Source: an uncultured Bacteroidota bacterium (GTDB lineage: Bacteria; Bacteroidota; Bacteroidia; Bacteroidales; GCA-2748055). Taken from it: a stretch of 64,000 nt of DNA. The stretch is from assembly GCA_937129385.1 (NCBI GenBank), contig CAKZNC010000102.1, positions 1 through 64,000 of the forward strand. Reading direction: 5' to 3'. Made by a program: the position numbers and the translations under genes. Below are positions 8,608-19,034 of this stretch, one piece after another; position 1 is the stretch's first letter, and each line of letters opens with the position of its first letter. A model generated the notes under the pieces. The model was not told the DNA's origin. It made no database searches and worked only from the letters and a program-made list of their open reading frames with translations.

Positions 8608-11600
8608 TGTCAGGTAAATAATCTACAGATAAAATCTTCTTCCGGTTGTATGCAATCACAGAAAGGACCGCCACCGAAAGTACTACAATATACACCCAGG
8701 CGGGAATCGCAAAAGCTGCCCCACCGGCATAAGAGTGAATGCCTCCCAGGAAATAATTCACGCCGAAATAGGTCATGAGAATGGCGAAATAACCAAGAAG
8801 CGTTGCGAGATTGAATGCAAATGTCCCTTTCATTCCCGGAAACCGATGCATGTGTGTTATGAAACTGTAAACCAGGACCGAGATCAGTGCCCAGGTCTCC
8901 TTTGGATCCCATCCCCAGTACCTTCCCCAGGATTCATTGGCCCAGACACCTCCAAGAAAGGTGCCGATGGTGAGAAAATAGAGCCCGATGATCACAGACA
9001 GGTGATTGACCTTTGTTACCTGCTCCACAACCGATGCAATGCGCGACTTGTTTTTCCTGGTTAGAATCGAGTAAAACACCAGGTTGATGAGTCCCATCAG
9101 CATGCTCATTCCCAGGAATCCATACCCCGCCATGATCACGGTCACATGTATGGTCAGCCAGGGTGATTTTAACACCGGGACAAGGTTGGTAATGTCCGGA
9201 TTCATCCAGCTCATATGTGCTACCAGCAATGACAAAGCCGATAGAATCGCCGTAAGCGACAAGGCAAAACCAGTCCTTTTCACGAAGATCAAGCCTGCGA
9301 GCAGGGAGATCCATGAGACAAAGATCATCGATTCATAGCCGTTGCTCAATGGTGCATGTCCGCTCACATACCACCGGATACCAAGGAAAACTGTGTGGAT
9401 CACAAATGCAACCGCCAGGTGGATCACCCCGATTGAGAAAGCACGATGCACCCATTTTTCCGGGCGAAAGATCCTTAGAAACTGAAGGACCAGGAGACTA
9501 AGTCCAAAAATAAAATAGAATTTGAACAACCTGTTGTATATCCTCGCCTTGTTGTAAAAGATTTCTGCCTTTTTTCTTCCTTCGTTTAGTTCGTGCAGAC
9601 TGTTCTTCTCCTGGTAGTTGCTAAAGAATTTGATAATATCGGAAGCAAGCGCCTCATTTTGCTCCTGCAGCGCCCGCTTGTACAACAGGAATACCTGGCC
9701 GAGGGTATCTCTTTCAGGCAGGTCACTATCCATCATCTCAGCGACGGAATGCCATTTCCCGTCCGCTGCATCCGGATCGGGAAACATCTTCAATAACGAG
9801 CCTGTCTGCACCATGTAAAATACATTGATCTTTTCGTCAAGCTTCATCACCTCCTTGTCAAGGTCGTCACGATCCTGTACCCGCTTGTTGTAGGCATTGT
9901 TCACCAACTGGGACAGGAGATACCTTCCGTCTGCAATAAAATCATTGAAACTGACCATAGCTCCCTTGAAACCGATCATCTGGTGCAGTTCTGGATTATC
10001 AACTTTAAAGATGGGCGCATTTTTCCACTGCTCCGGGTAGACCACCATGCCCAACATCACCTGGTCGGCATTCGATCCGTCAAAGTCAGCCCCCTTCACC
10101 ACCTTTCGCATCACTTCATTCGAGAGGGTGTTCATTGGTTTGAACCGCCCCTCTTTCCCCTGGACCCATAGATTACCAAACTCTGCAGCCGCAGCTTTTG
10201 ATGGAACCGGGAACTGCTGGGCCGAAAGTGTCACTCCTCCAACAAATAATAACAATGCAATCATGGCCGCTTTTACCGGTCCGCCTGCCGAGGTCTTTGC
10301 CAGGACAGAAAATCGTGTTCCTTTCACGAAAAGTGCCAGCACCATTCCCAGGGCCATGAGGAAATATCCAAAATAGGTGATTGTGGTTCCTGCCATGTCA
10401 CGGTTCACGGAGAGGATGGTCCCACGTTCGTCCTGGTCGTAGGATGACTGGTAAAACCTGTATCCCCTGTGCTTCAATACGTTATTCATATAGATGTTAT
10501 GGGTCTCCTCGATCCCCTGTTGCTTGTCAACCAGCACTACATCACTTTCAAATGAAGACGGACTGTTTGACCCGGGGTATCTGTCAATCCTGAAATCCTT
10601 CAGCCGCAATGCGAATGGCAACCTGATGTTCCTCGATCCGTATGCACCCTGTATGGTAGTGGAACCCATCGTCAGATCTGCGGTTTGGCCGGTGACATTG
10701 GCACCTCCGGGAATGAATAATTCCGATTTCATTCCGTCAACAGAAACTTCCACCTTCACAACATCCATTCCCGTGGATTGCCCCGAAGATCCAGGTTCGA
10801 CATACCTCAATGTTGCCGAAGGAAGGTATCGCTGCAATGCAAATCGGATATCATTGACAACATACAGATTTCCCTGTTCAATAAGAATACGCTCGCCTGG
10901 TGCATATGCCTCGCGCTCATCACCGCTCATCGATGTGATCGATACCGGGAAAGACGAGGTGGCTGTCAGCACTTCGCTGTCGGAAATGAATTGAAGGTCA
11001 CTTTTACTACCAGGGAGGTCAAAACTTACAGAAATTCCGGGATAATTCGCCTTTTCACCGCTCGTAAGGCCGACATTGACCTGTCTGCCTGCAATCATGA
11101 TCATTTGCATATAGGGTTTTCCACCCGGACTCCCCACATATTGCGCCACTGCATTTTGCAAATATCCCGTCGACTTCGCCCTGATCTTTTTGCCGTTGAG
11201 CTCTCCCGACCACCGGTACTTTCCGGGTGTCAATACCGAAAGTCTCACCTTTTCGGTGTGGGTTACCTGGTCCTCCCCATCAGAGACGGTCAGGGATAAA
11301 AAAGTCTCGTCACTGATCATGGTTGCCGACACATCCCCCTCACGAATGTGCATCATGCCTTCAACGCTGAAATACCGGGTGATCCCGGCTCCCAGGATGA
11401 TGAAGACAAAGGCGATGTGAAAAACAAAAACCGTGATCTTTGATCGCCTGTAGAGCTTCATCCTGAAAACATTCCCCACCAGGTTGACCAGGACGATGGC
11501 AAACAGCAGTTCAAACCACCAGGAATCATAGATCAGTGCCCATGCTGCATTGGTCCCCCGGCCGCTTTCAATAAAGGTGGCGAGGGCCATGGATACAATC

Positions 11601-11668
11601 ATGATCATCAGGAGGATGCCAGTAAATGGCATGCCGAATATAAACGAGAGCTTTTTTAAAATTTTCAT
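8600..11668 (-). CDS. ccsBA: cytochrome c biogenesis protein, ResB-CcsA fusion
   Basis: N-terminal ResB-like region; C-terminal CcsA with the haem-handling motif WGRYWGWDPKETWALI; 1022 aa. Confidence 0.93.
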   Translation of the reverse strand: MKILKKLSFIFGMPFTGILLMIMIVSMALATFIESGRGTNAAWALIYDSWWFELLFAIVLVNLVGNVFRMKLYRRSKITVFVFHIAFVFIILGAGITRYFSVEGMMHIREGDVSATMISDETFLSLTVSDGEDQVTHTEKVRLSVLTPGKYRWSGELNGKKIRAKSTGYLQNAVAQYVGSPGGKPYMQMIMIAGRQVNVGLTSGEKANYPGISVSFDLPGSKSDLQFISDSEVLTATSSFPVSITSMSGDEREAYAPGERILIEQGNLYVVNDIRFALQRYLPSATLRYVEPGSSGQSTGMDVVKVEVSVDGMKSELFIPGGANVTGQTADLTMGSTTIQGAYGSRNIRLPFALRLKDFRIDRYPGSNSPSSFESDVVLVDKQQGIEETHNIYMNNVLKHRGYRFYQSSYDQDERGTILSVNRDMAGTTITYFGYFLMALGMVLALFVKGTRFSVLAKTSAGGPVKAAMIALLLFVGGVTLSAQQFPVPSKAAAAEFGNLWVQGKEGRFKPMNTLSNEVMRKVVKGADFDGSNADQVMLGMVVYPEQWKNAPIFKVDNPELHQMIGFKGAMVSFNDFIADGRYLLSQLVNNAYNKRVQDRDDLDKEVMKLDEKINVFYMVQTGSLLKMFPDPDAADGKWHSVAEMMDSDLPERDTLGQVFLLYKRALQEQNEALASDIIKFFSNYQEKNSLHELNEGRKKAEIFYNKARIYNRLFKFYFIFGLSLLVLQFLRIFRPEKWVHRAFSIGVIHLAVAFVIHTVFLGIRWYVSGHAPLSNGYESMIFVSWISLLAGLIFVKRTGFALSLTAILSALSLLVAHMSWMNPDITNLVPVLKSPWLTIHVTVIMAGYGFLGMSMLMGLINLVFYSILTRKNKSRIASVVEQVTKVNHLSVIIGLYFLTIGTFLGGVWANESWGRYWGWDPKETWALISVLVYSFITHMHRFPGMKGTFAFNLATLLGYFAILMTYFGVNYFLGGIHSYAGGAAFAIPAWVYIVVLSVAVLSVIAYNRKKILSVDYLPDNE

Positions 11669-11705
11669 CTTCTATTGGTATCTTCTTCCATAAAAAAAGG
11701 GTCCG

Positions 11706-14216
11706 CTAAAATAGAGAACCTATCTGATAAACACAAAAACTGGCAAACCATGCTAAAAAAGTGGTGTAAAAGACGACAAAGGCAGACCATTTCCAGCTTC
11801 CCGACTCCCTTCCCACTGTGGCAATTACTGATACGCATGGAAGGTAGAGCAACACAAAGATCAGGAAACTGAAGCCCGCAAGCGGTGTATATACCTTCTG
11901 ACCTTTGCGTTCCCCCGATGTATACTTTTCATCCCGGAGCTTCTCCTGCAGCGACACCGTATTTTCTTCACTGTCGCTTACCTGGTATAAGACTCCCATC
12001 GTACTTACCACCACCTCCTTCGCAGAAAAACCTGCCAGCAGACTAACACCCATTTTCCAATCAAAACCGAGTGGCCGGATAACCGGCTCGATTGCATGAC
12101 CGATCATTCCGATGAATGAACCTGCCTGCTGTTCATTCATACGGGCTGTTTCGAGATCCTGGATCTCCTCACTTAACTGCGTGGAATCCATCACCTGCAC
12201 ACCTGCAGTCTCCTGACCGTACCCTTCAAACAGCTCCAGCTGCGCCTTCTTTTCGGAAATGAGCTGTCCATAATCCCGTGACAATTCCACCTCCCGGGGG
12301 AAATATCCCAATGCCCAGATGATCATCGACGCCACCAGGATCACACCGCCCATCTTTTTTAGGTATATCGCGCCTTTCAGCCACATGTGCTTAAGTACCA
12401 TGCGCATTCCCGGTGCCCGGTATGGAGGCAGTTCCATGACAAATGGAGCTTCGCTTTTTCTGAACAGGGAGGTCTTGAACACCATCGCCATCACGACCGA
12501 AAACAGGATGCCTATGATGTACATCAGGAAGATCACATTCCCGGCCTGCCCAGGAAACACCGCACCTGCAATAAGAATATATACAGGGAGCCGGGCACTA
12601 CATGACATGAAAGGTATGATCATCATGGTGAGCAAACGGTCTCTTTTGTTCTCAAGCATTCGGGTGGCCATGATGGCCGGAACATTGCATCCGAAGCCCA
12701 TCACCAGGGGGATGAAGGATTTACCGTGCAAGCCGAATATGTGCATGACACGGTCCATGATAAAAGCAGTTCGGGCCATATACCCAGTATCCTCCATCAG
12801 GGAAATGATGAAAAACAGGATCAGGATGTTGGGCAGGAATACGATCACCCCGCCAACACCTCCGATCATCCCGTCAATGACAAAATCATGAAGGATACCG
12901 TCAGGCAACAATGCCGAGAGGTTCCTTCCCAGCCAGTCAACCCCGGCTTCGATCCAGTTCATAGGGTACTGCCCGATGGAAAATGTCGCATGGAACATTC
13001 CGAACAGGATCAGCATAAAAATAAGAAAACCAAAATACCTGTGCGTTAGTACTTTATCAATTTTTTGCGATCGGGAAAGGGCGCGATCCCGCTTGCCCTT
13101 CCGGTAGGTCTCCTTCAGTGCCCCGGCAATGAAGGCATAACGGGCATTGGAGATCAATGTTTCAATATCCTCCCTGAACAGCTGGTCCAGCCGTGTAATC
13201 TCTTCTGTAATCACAGGACGTACATCCTCAAATTCTTCGTAGCGTGCAAGTTTATGCATACAGTAATCATCCCGCTCAAGCATTCTTATAGCATAATACC
13301 TGAGGTGCTGCCCCTCCAATGCTTCACTGAATTGCTCAAGCTCGGATTCGATCCTGTTGATCGACTGCTCCAGCTCCTTTCCATAATTGATATGGGTGTG
13401 GCGTATGACCGGCTCACGATCTTCATATACCTTGATGATCCGGCTGAGCAACCTGTAGATCCCCTTGCCCTGTCTTCCTATCGTAGGAACGATGGGCACC
13501 CCGATCAACCTGCCGAGTGTGGAGATATCCAGCTTGTCTCCCCTGTACCTGAGATCATCATACATGTTGAGCGCCATGATCACCTGCACGCCCATGTCGA
13601 TCAACTGGGTGGTCAGGTACATATGCCGCTCCGGGTTCCCGGCATCCACAACGTTCACAACTATGTCGGGTTGGGTATTGCTGAGATAATCCCTTACGAT
13701 CACCTCATCTTCGGAATAGGCCGACAAAGAATAGGTGCCGGGCAGATCGGTGAATGTGATCTCGTAACCACGGTACGAAAACACTGTCTCTTTGATACCG
13801 ACCGTTACACCGGAGTAATTTGCAACACGCTCATTGGATCTCGATAACCGATTGTAAAGGGTCGTTTTACCACTGTTGGGATTGCCCACCAGGGCGATCC
13901 TGATCTTCCGCGAAGACCCTTCCCCTTCAGATAGACCAGACCGGTCCTTGTAAATAGGCTCAAATGGATGTGCAGCAATCTCCTCTTCAGGAGCAGCAAT
14001 ATCAATATCAATAAGGCGGGCTTCGTTGCGACGCAATGATACCGTTCCTGACATGATGCGATATTCCACTGGACCCTTGAATGGAGCTGATTTGACAACA
14101 GTCACAACCTGCCCCTTCACAAATCCCATCTCCGTTATCCGCTTCCTGAAGGCACCTGAACCATGTACCTGCTTGATCACCGCAGACTCTCCGCTCTGAA
14201 TATCATTGAGCGTCAA
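11706..14216 (-). CDS. feoB: ferrous iron transporter, FeoA-FeoB fusion
   Basis: FeoA SH3-like domain (MTLNDIQSGESAVIKQVHGSGAFRKRITEMGF) followed by the FeoB G domain (GNPNSGKTTLYNRL, DLPGTYSL) and gate domains. Confidence 0.96.
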   Translation of the reverse strand: MTLNDIQSGESAVIKQVHGSGAFRKRITEMGFVKGQVVTVVKSAPFKGPVEYRIMSGTVSLRRNEARLIDIDIAAPEEEIAAHPFEPIYKDRSGLSEGEGSSRKIRIALVGNPNSGKTTLYNRLSRSNERVANYSGVTVGIKETVFSYRGYEITFTDLPGTYSLSAYSEDEVIVRDYLSNTQPDIVVNVVDAGNPERHMYLTTQLIDMGVQVIMALNMYDDLRYRGDKLDISTLGRLIGVPIVPTIGRQGKGIYRLLSRIIKVYEDREPVIRHTHINYGKELEQSINRIESELEQFSEALEGQHLRYYAIRMLERDDYCMHKLARYEEFEDVRPVITEEITRLDQLFREDIETLISNARYAFIAGALKETYRKGKRDRALSRSQKIDKVLTHRYFGFLIFMLILFGMFHATFSIGQYPMNWIEAGVDWLGRNLSALLPDGILHDFVIDGMIGGVGGVIVFLPNILILFFIISLMEDTGYMARTAFIMDRVMHIFGLHGKSFIPLVMGFGCNVPAIMATRMLENKRDRLLTMMIIPFMSCSARLPVYILIAGAVFPGQAGNVIFLMYIIGILFSVVMAMVFKTSLFRKSEAPFVMELPPYRAPGMRMVLKHMWLKGAIYLKKMGGVILVASMIIWALGYFPREVELSRDYGQLISEKKAQLELFEGYGQETAGVQVMDSTQLSEEIQDLETARMNEQQAGSFIGMIGHAIEPVIRPLGFDWKMGVSLLAGFSAKEVVVSTMGVLYQVSDSEENTVSLQEKLRDEKYTSGERKGQKVYTPLAGFSFLIFVLLYLPCVSVIATVGRESGSWKWSAFVVFYTTFLAWFASFCVYQIGSLF

Positions 14217-14218
14217 TA

Positions 14219-15481
14219 CTATTTCCTTCCTTTAAATATATAACCCAGTGACTCCACCTTTTCCCTGATCTTCTCCTCCGAAAGACCTGTTGCAGAAATG
14301 CGCAATTCATTTGTTGCAGGATCGGCATATACTTCACCTGTATCGTCCAGTTCACGCACACCTTTCTCAACATTTGCCTTGCAATGGTTGCAGGTCATCC
14401 CTTCTACCCGGTAGGTTTGCATCGCTTTCATATCTTTGAATTTATCTGGTCTGTTCATGGTTTTACTTCTTTCTATATATTTCTGAATAAAGCCGTTGAT
14501 GATCAACAGGATCATGACAATTGCCGAAATGATCTTGATCAGATTTCCTTCATGATGACCCGCTGCGTGATCAAACTCGGGGATCGCATTCATGATCCAT
14601 CCCCTTGGGATCAACTCGTTCACAACCGTCCCGAAAAGGACAGCACCCCCGACAATACTCAACAGGTATAACCAAAAGGTTCTCTTCCCCATGGAATTGC
14701 TGATCACGGCCATGGTGGCTGCATTCGTGGCCGGACCCGCCATCAGGAAAACGATCGCCGCACCAGGCGACAACCCTTTCATTAATAAGACAGCAGCAAT
14801 CGGGATCGAACCGGTGGCACATACATAAAGCGGGATCGACGCAACAAGGATCAACAGCATGGACAGGTACTCATTTGTGATCGTCTCAACAAAGAAATCA
14901 TCAGGAATGAGCACCGATAAAAAAGCTGCGATCAGGAAGCCGATCACCAGCCACTTGCTGATGTCCTGTACCATCTCCACGAAACCATATCGCACCATCT
15001 CCCTGAATGACTTTTCTCCTTCCTCATCCTTTGTGCTCTTCAACTGCTCCGAAGCCGCAATACTGCCCCCGAGGTAATTGGTTAGTGTACCCCCGAGCAC
15101 CCCTGAAAACAAAGCGATCACCGGCCGAAGAATTGCCATCGGCAAACCCAGCATCGCATAGGTCGCAATGATCGAGTCAACCCCCGTCTGAGGCGTCGAA
15201 ACAAGGAACGACACCGTTGATCCTCGTGAAGCACCGTTCTTGAAAAAGCTGATTCCCGTCGGCAGTACGCCACAGGAACACAGTGGCATCGGCACCCCAA
15301 GGAGAGATGCATTCAGGACCGACCTGAAATTCGATTTTCCAATGTACTTCCTGATGAGCCGCTTTGGAAAGAAAACTTTTAAGATCCCCGCGAAAAGGAA
15401 CCCGATAAGCAAATAGGGCGCCATCTCCTGCAACAGCACCCAAAGCTCACTGAAAAAGACCGAAATATTCTCCCACAACAT
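14219..15481 (-). CDS. SO_0444/DUF318-type permease (Cu/Zn efflux family) with C-terminal HMA domain
   Basis: GVPMPLCSCGVLPTGISFFKNGASRGSTVSFLVSTPQTGVDS permease motif; C-terminal YRVEGMTCNHCKANVEKGV heavy-metal-associated domain. Confidence 0.88.
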   Translation of the reverse strand: MLWENISVFFSELWVLLQEMAPYLLIGFLFAGILKVFFPKRLIRKYIGKSNFRSVLNASLLGVPMPLCSCGVLPTGISFFKNGASRGSTVSFLVSTPQTGVDSIIATYAMLGLPMAILRPVIALFSGVLGGTLTNYLGGSIAASEQLKSTKDEEGEKSFREMVRYGFVEMVQDISKWLVIGFLIAAFLSVLIPDDFFVETITNEYLSMLLILVASIPLYVCATGSIPIAAVLLMKGLSPGAAIVFLMAGPATNAATMAVISNSMGKRTFWLYLLSIVGGAVLFGTVVNELIPRGWIMNAIPEFDHAAGHHEGNLIKIISAIVMILLIINGFIQKYIERSKTMNRPDKFKDMKAMQTYRVEGMTCNHCKANVEKGVRELDDTGEVYADPATNELRISATGLSEEKIREKVESLGYIFKGRK

Positions 15482-15512
15482 CTTTACCCTTCCTTATCTG
15501 TGTTTCTGGGTG

Positions 15513-15535
15513 CAAAGATATTAGAATCAGTCTAA
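15513..15535 (-). promoter_or_regulatory. promoter -7 element (TATCTTTG, 15513..15520) abutting inverted repeat TTAGA-ATCAG-TCTAA (15521..15535): candidate metalloregulator operator
   Basis: CAAAGATA on the plus strand followed directly by TTAGAATCAGTCTAA, about 30-55 bp upstream of the permease/feoAB gene pair. Confidence 0.6.
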
Positions 15536-15566
15536 ATTAATAAATTTTCAAACAGAATAATCAGGG

Positions 15567-16010
15567 TTACATAACGATCCCGTCTTCCACAAGCTTTTTC
15601 ATTCCTCCAAGTACCTGCTCCCAACCGTCAATCGCATGGTCGCGGGCCGTTTCATTTGCAAAACCAACCTGGCTGACGGTCACCTGTGTGCCGGAATCGG
15701 TGGGAACAAGCTGGTAGGTGACAATTGAATAATTTTCCTCGCGATCCTCCAGACCGGAAAAACTGCTCCAATAAGTGTATTGCAGCCGCATCCTGGGCAA
15801 TATTTCCAGTAATATTCCTCGATCCTCAAAAGTCTTCCCATCCCAAGCCCCGGAAAAAACAATGGAAGACCCTTGCTTCCAGTCCGAACGCACCGTGGTA
15901 CCAAAAAAATACTTTTCCACAAGCGACGGCGTCACAATTGCCTTCCAGACACTGTCTGGCGTCGCCTCAATTTCAATCTGTGTTTCAACAACCAGGTCTT
16001 TATCGATCAT
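15567..16010 (-). CDS. SRPBCC (AHSA1-like) domain protein
   Basis: VVETQIEIEATPDSVWKAIVTPSLVEKYFFGT...GWEQVLGGMKKLVE. Confidence 0.85.
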   Translation of the reverse strand: MIDKDLVVETQIEIEATPDSVWKAIVTPSLVEKYFFGTTVRSDWKQGSSIVFSGAWDGKTFEDRGILLEILPRMRLQYTYWSSFSGLEDREENYSIVTYQLVPTDSGTQVTVSQVGFANETARDHAIDGWEQVLGGMKKLVEDGIVM

Positions 16011-16131
16011 GATCAGGAGATTTTGATGTCGTAACCATATAACAAGGAAATGGAATCGAATGTTTCAGGGATTTCATGAGGAATATTGCCCTTCTTTTCC
16101 CAAATTTGTCTGTATATCAACAAAACACATC

Positions 16132-17262
16132 ATGAAATTCCTCTTCGTCGCATGCCTTTTTTGTATGCTGAATATTACGTCCGCCGGGCAGTCCCTGGAT
16201 TATGTGACCTCTGAAGCAGATTTTCGCGAACCTGTGACAGCTGTGGATGTATCTCCCGATGGCAATTGGATCCTTGCTGGTTTTGAGAACGGCACACTGA
16301 GCGTATTGGATGCAAAATCACTTACCGAGATCTTTTCTGCGGAGCAGGTTGTGTCGGCAGCAGTTTTCGATATTGAGATGAGTCCGGCAATGGATGTGAT
16401 CTTCATTGCAGCGGGAAATCGAATCACGCTTTTTGATACAACCGGTACGAAGATAAATAGCTGGCCCCACCATAAAAATACGATGTGGAGCATGGATATC
16501 AATAAACAGGGCACCTTTATGGTCAGCACCGAAGTAAATAAAACATTTCAACTCACCAATGTTTACGAAGGAAGAATTGAACAGGCCATGCGGGGTCACG
16601 ACGATGTAACATTTGCAGTGGCATTCAGCCCCGACGGCACCTTGATCGCCAGCGGATCAAATGATAGAAAAGTATTCCTGTGGGACCTGGAATCAAGGGA
16701 GGTGATCGCCACTTTCCAGGGGATATCCGATAACATCTATGACGTTGCCTTCAGTCCGGATGGAAAAAGCATTGCCGCGGCCTCAGCAGATAACTCAGTT
16801 CACATCTGGGACATCGGATCAGGGAAACTCACCGCACTGCTGAAAGGACACCAGGAGATGGTACTGGAGATAGAATTCAGTCCGGACGGCAAATACCTGC
16901 TCAGTGCTTCAGCCGACCAGGCAATCAAACTCTGGGACCTGGCTTCAGGTGAGCAGTTATATGCATACCTTGAAAATGAAGCGAGTATACCAGATATCGA
17001 ATTTCTGCCCGAAGGTAATCAGTTTGTCAGCGCGTGTATGGATGGCAAACTCAGAATCCGTCGCATCGACCCTGAAATTTTTGTCATGAAATATTACCGC
17101 GAATCTTTCATGAAAGAAATCGATGAAAACCCCCTTTTCCTGCCAAAACAAAAAGGTGAAAAACGGTCAGACTTCATTGACAGGCAGTCTGCAGCAGTAG
17201 AAGCCCGGAAGGAGCTGATCGGGAAATACTATAAAAAATACCTGGATGAGAATAAGGATTAA
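16132..17262 (+). CDS. secreted WD40-repeat protein
   Basis: Signal peptide MKFLFVACLFCMLNITSAGQ; repeated AFSPDG...IASGSNDRKVFLWDL units. Confidence 0.9.
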   Translation: MKFLFVACLFCMLNITSAGQSLDYVTSEADFREPVTAVDVSPDGNWILAGFENGTLSVLDAKSLTEIFSAEQVVSAAVFDIEMSPAMDVIFIAAGNRITLFDTTGTKINSWPHHKNTMWSMDINKQGTFMVSTEVNKTFQLTNVYEGRIEQAMRGHDDVTFAVAFSPDGTLIASGSNDRKVFLWDLESREVIATFQGISDNIYDVAFSPDGKSIAAASADNSVHIWDIGSGKLTALLKGHQEMVLEIEFSPDGKYLLSASADQAIKLWDLASGEQLYAYLENEASIPDIEFLPEGNQFVSACMDGKLRIRRIDPEIFVMKYYRESFMKEIDENPLFLPKQKGEKRSDFIDRQSAAVEARKELIGKYYKKYLDENKD

Positions 17263-17458
17263 CCCGCTTACATTCAAATTTTTACCAGTTCTTACCTGGC
17301 ACTCCGGCTACCTGGTGCCAAATAACATTTGTTCCTTTTTCATTTTCTCCATCCCTGCAGTTACTTTTGTAATCCTATGTACAAAAGCATCTGGCATCAT
17401 CCCAGGTACCAATACATGCTCATTAAAAAGCGTGACGGATATCTGAAGTCTGCATAAG

Positions 17459-17484
17459 TCCCGGGGCGACTCAATGGTCACCGG
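17459..17484 (+). promoter_or_regulatory. hairpin in the tnaA leader (CCCGG-GGC-GAC-TCAATG-GTC-A-CCGGG)
   Basis: Inverted repeat read directly upstream of the tryptophanase ATG. Confidence 0.4.
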
Positions 17485-17537
17485 GCGGGATCTCCCTTCA
17501 TCCTATCTATTTCAATTTCCGGTTTTTTTTAACATTA

Positions 17538-18950
17538 ATGATCCAGGTCATGGAACTACCATACGCAGAACCATATAAAATAAAAACAATCGAACACATC
17601 CATTCCAGCACGAGGAAACAACGGGTCGAATGGATCAAGCAGGCAAAATACAATCTATTCAACCTCTCAAGCGACCAGGTATTTATTGATCTTCTGACCG
17701 ATTCAGGGACCGGCTCCATGAGCCAGGAACAATGGTCGGCCATCATGAGCGGCGATGAATCCTATGCAGGTAGTCGCTCATTCCTTGAACTGAGAGATAC
17801 GATTCGGGAGCTGACCGGTTTTGAGTATGTATTGCCCACCCACCAAGGAAGAGCGGCAGAAAATGTACTTTTTTCCGCGATGATAAAAAAAGGAGACATC
17901 ATCCCCGGAAATGCGCATTTTGATACCACGAAGGGTCATATCGAATTCAGGGAGGCAAGGGCCTATGACTGCACGATCGATGAGGCTTCCAATACATCCG
18001 CGATCCATCCTTTCAAAGGGAACATCGATACCAGGAAGCTTGAAAATGCGATTTCCATCTATGGAAAGGAGCGCATACCGATGATCATTGTCACCATCAC
18101 CTGCAACTCCACAGGTGGGCAACCTGTGAGCATGAAAAATCTCGCAGAGGTGCGTTCATTTGCCGACAAATACGGAATACCGGTATTTTTTGATTCTGCC
18201 AGGTTCGCTGAAAATGCCTACTTCATTCAGAATAGAGAAGCGGGTTACCATGACTGGTCGATCCGTGAAATCACCAGGGAAATGTTCAAATTCGCTGATG
18301 GAATGACCATGAGCAGCAAGAAAGACGGGTTGGTGAATATCGGGGGATTTATCGCAATGAACAGCGAATCTCTTTACAGGGAAGCATCCCATTTCAATAT
18401 CATGTTCGAAGGATTCCTCTCTTATGGCGGAATGGCAGGCAGGGACATGGCAGCGCTGGCGGTGGGACTGAGAGAGGCTACAACCTTTGAATTCCTTGAC
18501 AGCAGGATCAGGCAGGTACACTACCTGGGAGAGAAACTGGCCGAATTGGAAATCCCTGTGCAGGAACCCTTCGGCGGACATGCCATTTTTGTAGATGCAA
18601 AGAAATTTCTTCCAGGTGTCGCACATGAAGAATATATTGGACAAACCCTTGCTATTGAATTGTACCTGGAAGCCGGGATCCGGGCCGTGGAAATTGGAAC
18701 ACTCCTGGCCGACCGGGATCCGGATACAAGGGAAAACCGATATCCCGAACTGGAACTCGTGAGACTCGCTATTCCACGCAGGGTATATTCCAGGAACCAT
18801 ATGGACTATATTGCAGTGGCACTGAAAAATATTTACGATCGCCGGAATGATATTAAAAAGGGCTACAGGATCATATCCGAGGCCCCGATCATGAGACATT
18901 TTACTGTTGAACTGGAACCAGCAGAAGATGGGCAAAAGGGTACCAGGTGA
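17538..18950 (+). CDS. tnaA: tryptophanase (tyrosine phenol-lyase/tryptophanase family)
   Basis: FIDLLTDSGTGSMSQEQWSAIMSGDESYAGSRS, DSARFAENAYFI, SSKKDGLVNIGG, AGIRAVEIGTLLADRDP; closer to TnaA than Tpl in these motifs. Confidence 0.88.
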   Translation: MIQVMELPYAEPYKIKTIEHIHSSTRKQRVEWIKQAKYNLFNLSSDQVFIDLLTDSGTGSMSQEQWSAIMSGDESYAGSRSFLELRDTIRELTGFEYVLPTHQGRAAENVLFSAMIKKGDIIPGNAHFDTTKGHIEFREARAYDCTIDEASNTSAIHPFKGNIDTRKLENAISIYGKERIPMIIVTITCNSTGGQPVSMKNLAEVRSFADKYGIPVFFDSARFAENAYFIQNREAGYHDWSIREITREMFKFADGMTMSSKKDGLVNIGGFIAMNSESLYREASHFNIMFEGFLSYGGMAGRDMAALAVGLREATTFEFLDSRIRQVHYLGEKLAELEIPVQEPFGGHAIFVDAKKFLPGVAHEEYIGQTLAIELYLEAGIRAVEIGTLLADRDPDTRENRYPELELVRLAIPRRVYSRNHMDYIAVALKNIYDRRNDIKKGYRIISEAPIMRHFTVELEPAEDGQKGTR

Positions 18951-19034
18951 TCTTTTCGTAATTCCCCGTTTCAACTTAGAATAGAGAACTTTTGAAGCAC
19001 CCACTTTGTTCTGAACCTTGTGAATTAAAAATAA

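Noticed and set aside
13065-13847. 260-aa plus-strand ORF inside feoB
   Set aside because: Shadow ORF antisense to the well-supported FeoB G domain.
17246-17446. TnaC-like leader peptide ORF (MRIRINPLTFKFLPVLTWHSGYL...)
   Set aside because: The start overlaps the WD40 stop out of frame, 66 aa is too long, and there is no Trp-Pro context like known TnaC. Most likely a chance ORF.
18156-19004. 282-aa minus-strand ORF inside tnaA
   Set aside because: Shadow ORF; tryptophanase motifs on the other strand are unambiguous.
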